A stretch of DNA of 33,951 nt from UKL13-2 sp043756275. GTDB taxonomy: Bacteria; Pseudomonadota; Gammaproteobacteria; Burkholderiales; Usitatibacteraceae. A program made the translations under genes and the position numbers. The stretch lies in NCBI GenBank assembly GCA_043756275.1, contig JAYURJ010000174.1, positions 1 to 33,951 of the forward strand, in the 5' to 3' direction. This document shows, piece after piece, positions 6,328 to 13,361 of the stretch; the stretch's first letter is position 1; every line of letters begins with the position of its first letter. The notes beneath the pieces were generated by a model. That model was not told where the DNA came from. It saw only the letters and a list, made by a program, of their open reading frames with translations, and made no database searches.

Positions 6328-7611
6328 TTAGCGAATGTTGTAATACGCCGACATCCCGGCGTAGCTCGCCGCATCGCCCAACTCTTCTTCGATGCGCAGC
6401 AACTGATTGTATTTGGCCATGCGATCTGAACGTGAGGCCGATCCGGTCTTAATCTGCAGCGCATTCATCGCCACTGCGATATCGGCAATGGTCGTGTCCT
6501 CGGTTTCGCCGGAGCGATGCGAAATGACCGCTGTGTAATTCGCGCGCTTGGCCATTTCAATCGCGGCGAATGTTTCCGACAACGTGCCGATCTGGTTGAC
6601 CTTGATGAGGATCGAATTGGCCACGCCCTTAGTGATACCTTCACGCAGAATCTTGGTGTTCGTCACGAACAGATCATCGCCGACGAGCTGGATTTTCTTG
6701 CCGAGTTTTTCGGTAAGAATCGCCCAGCCATCCCAATCATCTTCGGCCATGCCGTCTTCGATGGAGATGATCGGGTACTTATCGCACCAGGTCGCGAGCA
6801 GATCGGTGAATTGCGTGGAATTAAAGGCAAGTTTTTCTGCCTCAAAACGGTACTTGCCTTCTTTACGAAATTCGCTGGCCGCGCAATCGAGACCAATCAG
6901 GATGTCTTCGCCGGCCACATAGCCGGCTTCGGCAATTGCCTTCATGATGTACTGCAATGCAGCTTCGTTGTTGGCGAGATTAGGCGCGAAGCCACCCTCA
7001 TCACCGACGTTCGTATTGTGCTTTTCGGCGTGCAGGATTTTCTTCAGCGTGTGGAACACTTCCACGCCCGCGCGCAGTGCTTCGCGAAACGTCGGCAGCC
7101 CGGCCGGGATGATCATGAATTCCTGCATGTCGAGCACGTTATCGGCATGTGCACCGCCGTTGATGATGTTCATCATCGGCACCGGCATTTGCATCGGTGC
7201 GGCTCCACCTAAATAGCGGTAAAGCGAAAGACCAGACTCATCGGCAGCGGCTTTGGCGCACGCCATGGAGACGGCCAGAATCGAATTTGCACCAAGGCGC
7301 GATTTACTTTCAGTGCCGTCGAGCTCGATCATGGTTTTGTCGATGAAAGCTTGCTCACTCGCATCGAGCCCAATGACTGCCTCACAGATTTCGGTGTTGA
7401 TATGTTCACAAGCCTTCAACACACCACGACCCAGATAGCGATGCGGGTCTTTGTCGCGTAGCTCGATCGCTTCGCGCGAACCGGTGGACGCACCCGACGG
7501 TACGGCAGCACGGCCAATCACGCCGGACTCAAGCAATACATCAGCTTCAACGGTAGGGTTGCCGCGCGAATCCAGAATTTCGCGGGCGACGATATCAACA
7601 ATGGCGGTCAT
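6328..7611 (-). CDS. eno: Enolase (phosphopyruvate hydratase)
   Basis: Glycolytic enzyme that interconverts 2-phosphoglycerate and phosphoenolpyruvate; also a degradosome partner in some bacteria. The 427-residue length is standard. Visible landmarks are the N-terminal IVDIVAREILDSRGNPTVE with SGASTGSREA, the metal and acid-base region NVGDEGGFAPNL, SIEDGMAEDDWDGW, and the signature ILIKVNQIGTLSET. The late segment is ISHRSGETEDTTIADIAV. It lies between pyrG and ftsB on the same strand. The gap to pyrG is 112 bp and holds a strong hairpin repeat instead of kdsA. Confidence 0.98.
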   Translation of the reverse strand: MTAIVDIVAREILDSRGNPTVEADVLLESGVIGRAAVPSGASTGSREAIELRDKDPHRYLGRGVLKACEHINTEICEAVIGLDASEQAFIDKTMIELDGTESKSRLGANSILAVSMACAKAAADESGLSLYRYLGGAAPMQMPVPMMNIINGGAHADNVLDMQEFMIIPAGLPTFREALRAGVEVFHTLKKILHAEKHNTNVGDEGGFAPNLANNEAALQYIMKAIAEAGYVAGEDILIGLDCAASEFRKEGKYRFEAEKLAFNSTQFTDLLATWCDKYPIISIEDGMAEDDWDGWAILTEKLGKKIQLVGDDLFVTNTKILREGITKGVANSILIKVNQIGTLSETFAAIEMAKRANYTAVISHRSGETEDTTIADIAVAMNALQIKTGSASRSDRMAKYNQLLRIEEELGDAASYAGMSAYYNIR

Positions 7612-7648
7612 TAAAAAATATCCTTACTGAAAGAGTTTTTGATTGTCT

Positions 7649-7706
7649 CCCTCCCCCTCGTGGGGGAGGGCCGGGGACAAGGGTACACTTGAAGCGAAGC
7701 AGAGGG
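7649..7706. repeat. Hairpin plus 33-bp block repeat, copy 1
   Basis: A perfect 9-bp stem (CCCTCCCCC 7649-7657 and GGGGGAGGG 7662-7670, loop tcgt) is followed by a 33-bp block at 7674-7706. The block occurs inverted at 22409-22441 with one mismatch, again beside a perfect 9-bp hairpin. It lies between pyrG and eno and may weaken read-through from pyrG. Confidence 0.75.
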
Positions 7707-7723
7707 GGTCGCAATTGCGAACA

Positions 7724-9412
7724 TCACGCGCTCGCCTTTGTACCTTGCACCACGCGCAACCCCGCCTCGCCATGAATCTGCTTGTGCTGCTCCAGCCCGG
7801 CCTTGACGAACGAAATAAACAACGGATGACCATCGCGCGGCGTGGAGGTAAATTCCGGATGGAACTGGCAACCATAAAACCACGGGTGCGCATGCTTGCC
7901 CGCGTCGAGCTCGACCATTTCGGTCAACGATTCCGAATTGGTGCGCGCCGAGATCACCATGCCAGCCGCCTCAAGGCGCGGCACATAATGATTGTTGACT
8001 TCGTAACGATGACGATGACGCTCGCTCACGGTCGTGCTTTGGTAGATGCGGTGCGCGAGTGTGTCAGGGCGCACGGTGCAAGGCTGCGCGCCCAGCCGCA
8101 TGGTGCCACCGAGATTGGAACTGGCATCGCGCTTCTCCACCACGCCGTCGTGGTTTTGCCATTCGGTGATGAGAGCGACCACAGGGTGCGGGGTTTCACC
8201 ATCAAACTCTGTGGAGTTGGCGTTGGCGAGCCCAACTACATTACGTGCAAACTCGATCGTCGCGATCTGCATGCCTAAACAAATACCGAGATAGGGAATT
8301 TTATTTTCGCGTGCGAATTTAACCGCCGCGATTTTTCCCTCAGTGCCGCGTTTGCCGAACCCACCGGGAACCAGAATGGCATCCATATTGGCCAGTGCAG
8401 CCACGCCATCTTTCTCTATCTGCTCTGAATCCATGTAGTGGATATTGACCTTCGTGCGCGTGTGAATGCCCGCGTGGATCAGTGCTTCTGAAAGTGATTT
8501 GTAGGAGTCCGTCAGGTCAACGTATTTGCCGACCATCGCCAATTCGATCTGATGCTCAGGATGCTCAAGCGCATCGACGATGTTGTCCCACAACGTGAGA
8601 TCGGCGGGCTTCGGCGTGAGATGCAGTTTGCGGCAAACGATTTCGTCGAGACCCTGCTTGTGCAGCATCTTGGGTATTTTATAAATCGAGCTGGCGTCGT
8701 AACAGGAAATCACTGAACCCATATCGACGTTGGTGAACAAGGCAATCTTGCGGCGGTCGTCGTCAGGAATGGGGCGATCACTGCGACACATCACCACGTC
8801 CGGCTGGATACCGATCTGGCGCAACTCTTTAACGCTGTGCTGCGTAGGTTTGGTTTTGATTTCGCCCACCGTCGGCAAATACGGCACGAGTGTTAGGTGG
8901 ATATAGCAGGTATTGTCGCGTCCCTGCTCGATACCCATTTGACGAATCGCCTCCAGGAATGGCAGCGATTCAATGTCACCGACCGTGCCGCCGATTTCGA
9001 TAATGCCGACTTCAGCATCAACGGTGCCCGCGCGAATAGAGGATTTGATTTCATCGGTGATATGCGGAATCACCTGCACCGTGCCGCCCAGATAATCGCC
9101 GCGCCGCTCTTTGTTGATGACGCGCTCGTAAATCTGGCCGGTGGTGAAATTGTTCGATTTCTTCATCTTCATCGAGATGAAGCGCTCGTAATGTACAAGA
9201 TCGAGATCGGTTTCCGCACCATCGTCGGTGACGAACACTTCGCCGTGCTGAAAAGGCGACATCGTGCCGGGATCCACGTTGATATACGGGTCCAGCTTCA
9301 TCATCGAGACTTTGATACCGCGCGATTCAAGAATGGCGGCGAGAGAGGCGGCGGCGATCCCTTTGCCAAGGGAAGAAACCACACCACCGGTAACGAAAAT
9401 ATACTTGGTCAT
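7724..9412 (-). CDS. pyrG: CTP synthase
   Basis: Makes CTP from UTP, ATP and glutamine in the last step of pyrimidine nucleotide synthesis. The 562-residue protein has an N-terminal synthetase domain with FVTGGVVSSLGKGIAAASLA (P-loop region), KLDPYINVDPGTMSPFQHGE and EIGGTVGDIESLPF. The C-terminal class I glutamine amidotransferase domain has the nucleophile in LGICLGMQ (Cys378, E. coli Cys379) and the His-Glu pair in CQFHPEFTS. It is somewhat longer than E. coli PyrG (545). A purine-rich TGGAGGT lies upstream of the ATG at about 9420. It is the first gene of the pyrG-eno-ftsB series. Confidence 0.98.
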   Translation of the reverse strand: MTKYIFVTGGVVSSLGKGIAAASLAAILESRGIKVSMMKLDPYINVDPGTMSPFQHGEVFVTDDGAETDLDLVHYERFISMKMKKSNNFTTGQIYERVINKERRGDYLGGTVQVIPHITDEIKSSIRAGTVDAEVGIIEIGGTVGDIESLPFLEAIRQMGIEQGRDNTCYIHLTLVPYLPTVGEIKTKPTQHSVKELRQIGIQPDVVMCRSDRPIPDDDRRKIALFTNVDMGSVISCYDASSIYKIPKMLHKQGLDEIVCRKLHLTPKPADLTLWDNIVDALEHPEHQIELAMVGKYVDLTDSYKSLSEALIHAGIHTRTKVNIHYMDSEQIEKDGVAALANMDAILVPGGFGKRGTEGKIAAVKFARENKIPYLGICLGMQIATIEFARNVVGLANANSTEFDGETPHPVVALITEWQNHDGVVEKRDASSNLGGTMRLGAQPCTVRPDTLAHRIYQSTTVSERHRHRYEVNNHYVPRLEAAGMVISARTNSESLTEMVELDAGKHAHPWFYGCQFHPEFTSTPRDGHPLFISFVKAGLEQHKQIHGEAGLRVVQGTKASA

Positions 9413-9672
9413 TTTGTTGACCTCCAGCTACTGGGGTTGGGAAACCCCGGGTTGGAAATTAGTATTTTACACGATGTGGGAGTGAGGCCGAAATGAATCC
9501 AAAGGTGCGAATGAGAACAGTGTGGCGCTGGAAAAATCAGTATATTCAGGTGGCGGTTTACCCGCCGCCAAAAAAATTATTTGCTGCCTGTTGCTTCCTT
9601 TTGTCACTGGCTAACCCCAAACAAGTGCCTCTTTGCAGCGCGAACAGCCGATAAGTTGCCAAAGTAGTTGGA

Positions 9673-10005
9673 TCACGACATCACCCGCGTTTGCAGTGCC
9701 TCCTGTGCCAACGTATTAATACTTTTGCCTTGCGCTTGAGCGGCAATGGCGAGTTTTTCATGCAACTCCGGGGTGATTCGCAGGTTAAATTTCCCGGAGA
9801 AGTGACGCCGTGGTTCAAAACCTTTTTCCTTGCTGACCTCCAGAAAAACCAACAGCGAACGCTTGAACTCAGCGCGCAGTTCCTTTGGATTCTTCCCGTA
9901 GAAGTCGGCGCCACCGTTGATTCCAAGAATCTCTCCTCGGAATAGGTCGAGTTCCGGGTCGTACTCGATCTTGGCGTGGTAACCGTCAATTGTCATTACG
10001 TTCAT
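9673..10005 (-). CDS. hicB: HicB-family antitoxin
   Basis: Antitoxin of a HicAB type II toxin-antitoxin pair. From the ATG at 10005 it has 110 residues: a partial RNase-H-like HicB domain (TIDGYHAKIEYDPELDLFRG, then NPKELRAEFKRSLLVFLEV) and a C-terminal ribbon-helix-helix region (FNLRITPELHEKLAIAAQA, SINTLAQEAL) for DNA binding. Its ATG overlaps the TGA of hicA by 4 bp (ATGA), which means translational coupling. An in-frame start nine codons further upstream would lie inside hicA and is not preferred. The N-terminal domain should neutralise HicA and the C-terminal domain should bind the operator (family knowledge). Confidence 0.92.
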   Translation of the reverse strand: MNVMTIDGYHAKIEYDPELDLFRGEILGINGGADFYGKNPKELRAEFKRSLLVFLEVSKEKGFEPRRHFSGKFNLRITPELHEKLAIAAQAQGKSINTLAQEALQTRVMS

Positions 10006-10256
10006 GGCTCGACTCCGTGTTGTTCCAACCATTTGCGGATGCTGGTCACCGCGCCTTTATCCGTGTTTGGAGATGGATGAGGACGGTGGAATACCCGCAC
10101 TTCGTCAAACAGAACCACCGCGACGCGGCTACCCTCTCGCTCAGTTACCTCTGCGCCTAACTCAATGAACAATGTTTCGATATCGCGCCATTGAATGTTC
10201 GCACCTGTCGGGTGAGTGAAGATTAAATTCAGCGTGCGTTGATGCTTTCTCTTCAT
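10002..10256 (-). CDS. hicA: HicA-family mRNA interferase toxin
   Basis: Small toxin of 84 residues in the HicA fold, a double-stranded-RNA-binding-like ribonuclease that cleaves mRNA. It starts MKRKHQRTLNLIFTHPTGAN and continues WRDIETLFIELGAEV. The core is GSRVAVVLFDEVRVFHRPHP with the likely catalytic histidine (H57), and the typical end is KGAVTSIRKWLEQHG. It is longer than the E. coli form (58) but matches the longer subgroup with the FHRPHP motif. It precedes hicB with a 4-bp overlap. Only 6 bp separate its ATG from upstream direct repeats, so there is little room for a ribosome binding site. Confidence 0.92.
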   Translation of the reverse strand: MKRKHQRTLNLIFTHPTGANIQWRDIETLFIELGAEVTEREGSRVAVVLFDEVRVFHRPHPSPNTDKGAVTSIRKWLEQHGVEP

Positions 10257-10262
10257 CTATTA

Positions 10263-10283
10263 ATAGTACCACAATATAGTACC
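10263..10283 (-). promoter_or_regulatory. Direct repeats, likely HicB operator
   Basis: On the minus strand GGTACTAT occurs twice (10283-10276 and 10270-10263) with a 13-bp period, ending 6 bp before the hicA ATG. HicB proteins with a ribbon-helix-helix domain bind repeated short motifs, so this is a good operator candidate. The AT-rich repeat may also contain the -10 element. Confidence 0.5.
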
Positions 10284-10319
10284 TGCCCATCAACACTTTG
10301 CTGGCCGGAAAGTCATTGA

Positions 10320-11336
10320 TCAAGCCGCCTCGCTAAACCCAAATTCCTTCGCCAGCATCGCGTAGGACCGGTGTCGCGCTTGCGGATCGTGCGTCCATGT
10401 ATTAATCACGATTTCATCCAGTGCGAATTTCGCCGCCAGTGCATGCAGGCGTTCCGCGACTTGCGAAACGTTGCCAACAATGGCTTTGCCGCGCAGCGAT
10501 TCGATGGTTACGCGTTCTGCGTCCGTATAAAAGGCGTAATCCGTATCGGCATCTTCGGGCGACACCAACGGCGTGCGTAGCCCCTTTTCAAAACCTACTC
10601 GCCAGTGTTCGCGTGTCTTCAACAAGTGTCGTGCTCGGGCTTCAGACTCCGCCGCCAGCGCCCAAACGCAGATGGTGGCGTGGGGAAGTGGGTAACGCTC
10701 GCTGGGACGATAGAGGCGGCGATAAAGCTCCAGCGCCTGCTCGGTGCCACGACCTTCGGTGAAAAAATAAGCGTAGGCATAAGGCAGACCAAGATAGGCT
10801 GCCAACTGCGCGCCGTAATCTGAGCTGCCGAGTATCCATAACTCGGGGCTGGTCAACCCCAGCGGGTGTGCCTTGATTTGCCTGAAGGCGTGTCCCGCAG
10901 GCAGTGGCGTGCCTGACACCCACGATTGCAGATCGAGGACTTGCTGGGGAAATTCCTCGGCGGCATTTTGATGCGGATTCAAGGCGAAGGCGGTTGCGCG
11001 ATCTGAGCCCGGTGCACGACCAACACCCAAATCGATACGACCGGGCGCGATTGCTTCCAGTACGCGAAACTGCTCGGCAACTTTAAGCGCCGAATAATGC
11101 GGCAGCATCACGCCAGCGCTACCAATGCGAATGCGCGCAGTGGTCGCGGCAATCGCCGCCATCAGCACTTCGGGTGCCGTGCCGACGATGCTGTCGCTGT
11201 TGTGATGCTCAGATACCCAGTAACGGTGGTAGCCCAGTTGATCGCAATGTCGCGCTAGCGCCAGGCTTTCCTGAATAGCCAAGTGCTGGCTCTTGCCTTT
11301 TGCGGCGGGGGACTGATCGAGGACGGAGATTTTCAC
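10320..11336 (-). CDS. Luciferase-like flavin-dependent monooxygenase (LLM class)
   Basis: Predicted FMN-dependent TIM-barrel oxidoreductase of the bacterial luciferase-like superfamily, 338 residues, closest in look to the YhbW/MsnO8 group. Landmarks are MKISVLDQSPAAKG at the N-terminus, YHRYWVSEHHNSDSIVGTAPEVL, the strand RIRIGSAGVMLPHYSALKVAEQF and APGRIDLGVGRAPGSD, with an IVGNVSQVAERL segment near the C-terminus. The start codon is GTG at 11336 with no clear Shine-Dalgarno; the direct repeats ACCGTATTTT and ACCGTATCTT lie just upstream at 11341-11368. It is divergent from mtnA. Substrate unknown. Confidence 0.9.
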   Translation of the reverse strand: MKISVLDQSPAAKGKSQHLAIQESLALARHCDQLGYHRYWVSEHHNSDSIVGTAPEVLMAAIAATTARIRIGSAGVMLPHYSALKVAEQFRVLEAIAPGRIDLGVGRAPGSDRATAFALNPHQNAAEEFPQQVLDLQSWVSGTPLPAGHAFRQIKAHPLGLTSPELWILGSSDYGAQLAAYLGLPYAYAYFFTEGRGTEQALELYRRLYRPSERYPLPHATICVWALAAESEARARHLLKTREHWRVGFEKGLRTPLVSPEDADTDYAFYTDAERVTIESLRGKAIVGNVSQVAERLHALAAKFALDEIVINTWTHDPQARHRSYAMLAKEFGFSEAA

Positions 11337-11464
11337 TGGAACCGTATTTTCAATTGAGACCGTATCTTACGTTGTCGGCCGTAAAACCCTGTCCGCGCGA
11401 ATCCTTTCAGCGTGTAGTCCGCTCTGTAGTGAAATGCACGCAATAAATCGCATAAACTTCGCGC

Positions 11465-12544
11465 ATGAGAGTCAACGGCAAGCTTACCCGCAGTATCTGG
11501 TCTGACGATCGTGAACGCTGTGCACACGTAATCGATGCAACACGTCTGCCGTTCGCATTCGAAACCGTTTCGCTGACCAATTTGCCCGAGGTGGCGCATG
11601 CGATCCGATCAATGCAAGTTCGCGGCGCGCCGCTCATCGGCGTGGCGGCGGCGTTCGGTGTGGCGCTGGAAATGCAGCGTGAGTGTTCCGATGCCGCGCT
11701 TTCAGCCGCTATCAGCATTCTCGGCGCAACCCGTCCCACAGCCGTGAATCTGCGATGGGCACTGACAGCGATGCAACGAACACTCGCACCGCTTGCGCCA
11801 TCGCTTCGCGCCGACGCTGCCTGGTTGCAAGCCAAACAAATGGCGGACGATGACGTTATCACCAACGAGGCCATCGGCAATCACGGCCTTTGTGTCATTG
11901 GCGCGCTGCACGAAGAACTCAAACGCCCCGTCAATATTCTCACCCACTGCAATGCAGGTTGGCTGGCAACAGTCGATTGGGGCACCGCACTCGCCTGCAT
12001 CTACAAAGCCTTTGATGCCGATATTCCGCTGCATGTATGGGTCGATGAAACCCGACCGCGCAATCAGGGCCTGCTCACCGCTTGGGAGCTGCGCGAGCAC
12101 GGCGTGCCGCACACCTATATTGTCGATAACGCGGGCGGCCATTTGATGCAGCACGGCAAGGTCGACATGGTGCTGGTTGGGGCTGATCGCGTTTCAAAAA
12201 ACGGTGATGTTGCCAATAAAATTGGCACCTATCTGAAAGCGTTAGCTGCGCACGACAACGGCATTCCGTTTTACGCCGCATTGCCCAATTCCACCATCGA
12301 TCTCACGTTAACTGACGCTCTGAAAGAAATTGAGATAGAGGAACGTGCAGAAACGGAGGTCCGCTCTGTTATTGGCTTACAGGCAGAAGTGCCGCCAAAA
12401 GCCGCACCAGTGCTTATTGTTGATAAAAACACACCAGTATCTAACCCTGCTTTTGACGTGACACCAGCGCGTCTCGTCACTGGCATCATCACCGAGCGTG
12501 GCGTATTCGCGCCTGCAAATCTGGCCGCAGCAATATCGAACTAA
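11465..12544 (+). CDS. mtnA: S-methyl-5-thioribose-1-phosphate isomerase
   Basis: Isomerises 5-methylthioribose-1-phosphate to the ribulose form, and also accepts 5-deoxyribose-1-phosphate. The 359-residue protein has RSMQVRGAPLIGVAAAFGVA (the phosphate-binding RGAP loop), the catalytic cysteine in THCNAGWLAT (C162), HVWVDETRPRNQG, and the catalytic aspartate in LVGADRV (D241). The end, FDVTPARLVTGIITERG, is typical. A class II aldolase gene starts 5 bp after the stop. No other methionine-salvage genes (mtnB, C, D, K) are adjacent, which favours a DHAP-shunt role over the full salvage cycle. Confidence 0.96.
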   Translation: MRVNGKLTRSIWSDDRERCAHVIDATRLPFAFETVSLTNLPEVAHAIRSMQVRGAPLIGVAAAFGVALEMQRECSDAALSAAISILGATRPTAVNLRWALTAMQRTLAPLAPSLRADAAWLQAKQMADDDVITNEAIGNHGLCVIGALHEELKRPVNILTHCNAGWLATVDWGTALACIYKAFDADIPLHVWVDETRPRNQGLLTAWELREHGVPHTYIVDNAGGHLMQHGKVDMVLVGADRVSKNGDVANKIGTYLKALAAHDNGIPFYAALPNSTIDLTLTDALKEIEIEERAETEVRSVIGLQAEVPPKAAPVLIVDKNTPVSNPAFDVTPARLVTGIITERGVFAPANLAAAISN

Positions 12545-12549
12545 ACGTC

Positions 12550-13230
12550 ATGTCATTCCTGAACCTCGATCACATTCCGCACAAGACACTCCGCAACGAC
12601 ATCATCTGCACCTCGTTGCGCATGAACGAACTCGGCATCAATCAGGGCAAAGCGGGCAACGTTAGCGCACGCATTGATGGCGGCTTTCTGGTGACGCCCA
12701 CTGGCATCCCATACGAAGAAACCAAACCCGAACAAATCGTCGCAATGAATATGGACGGCACGCCTGACGGGGCCGTGCTGCCCTCTTCCGAATGGCGCTT
12801 TCATCGCGACATCTATGCCTCTGAGAACCACGTCAACGCCATCGTCCACACCCACGCGCCTTACGCCACCACACTCGCTTGCATGGATCGCTGCATCCCG
12901 CCATTCCACTATATGGTTGCAGTGGCGGGCGGCAGCGACATCCGCTGCGCGCCCTACGCGACTTTTGGCACGCAGGAATTATCGAATCATGTTATCGCTG
13001 CACTGCACCATCGCAAAGCCTGCCTGATGTCGCACCACGGCATGATCAGTTGCGGCGAAACGTTGCAAAAAGCATTGGCATTGGCCGTGGAAGTGGAAAC
13101 TCTCGCGCGCATGTACTGGCAGGCACTGCAAATCGGTGAACCTGCGCTGTTGGACGAGGCGGAAATGCGTGTCGTTATCGACAAATTCCAGACTTATGGG
13201 CAACAACCGCTGCAACCGCTATCAGAGTAA
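12550..13230 (+). CDS. Class II aldolase, likely 5-deoxy/methylthio-ribulose-phosphate aldolase
   Basis: Zinc-dependent class II aldolase/adducin-family protein of 226 residues. FucA-like active-site residues are visible: the Glu in LPSSEWRFHRDIY (E81), the zinc ligands in VHTHAPYAT (H100, H102) and the third in MSHHGM (H162/H163); SARIDGGFLVTPTGIPYE is the phosphate-binding region. The family includes fuculose- and rhamnulose-phosphate aldolases, MtnB dehydratase and the Ald2 aldolase of the DHAP shunt. The 5-bp gap after mtnA makes the last the best inference: cleavage of 5-methylthioribulose-1-phosphate or 5-deoxyribulose-1-phosphate into DHAP plus an aldehyde. MtnB remains the alternative. 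Confidence 0.9.
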   Translation: MSFLNLDHIPHKTLRNDIICTSLRMNELGINQGKAGNVSARIDGGFLVTPTGIPYEETKPEQIVAMNMDGTPDGAVLPSSEWRFHRDIYASENHVNAIVHTHAPYATTLACMDRCIPPFHYMVAVAGGSDIRCAPYATFGTQELSNHVIAALHHRKACLMSHHGMISCGETLQKALALAVEVETLARMYWQALQIGEPALLDEAEMRVVIDKFQTYGQQPLQPLSE

Positions 13231-13361
13231 TGTGACCGGCTGTTGACGTTTCTCTCTATCGCCCGATATGGGATAATCATGCCCACTAAATTTCGAAAAC
13301 GCGACAGCCTGAGTGATCGCGTTTCAAGCCATCCAAATGGCGCTTTCCCGGAGAAATCATC

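Noticed and set aside
6024..6464. Longer FtsB reading starting inside eno
   Set aside because: The extra N-terminal residues overlap the conserved eno C-terminus in another frame; the GTG at 6311 gives a normal FtsB.
6517..7212. Long open frame (231 codons) on the plus strand opposite eno
   Set aside because: It lies entirely antisense to a clear enolase and reads as low-complexity Arg/His/Ala sequence without a family.
9549..9569. GGTGGCGG/CCGCCGCC hairpin upstream of pyrG as a terminator
   Set aside because: On the plus strand an A-run, not a T-run, follows, and on the minus strand the T-run precedes the stem, so it does not fit a Rho-independent terminator.
13243..13277. TTGACG and GATAAT as a pckG promoter pair
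   Set aside because: They are 23 bp apart, beyond the normal 16-18 bp spacing, so only a tentative -35 is mentioned.
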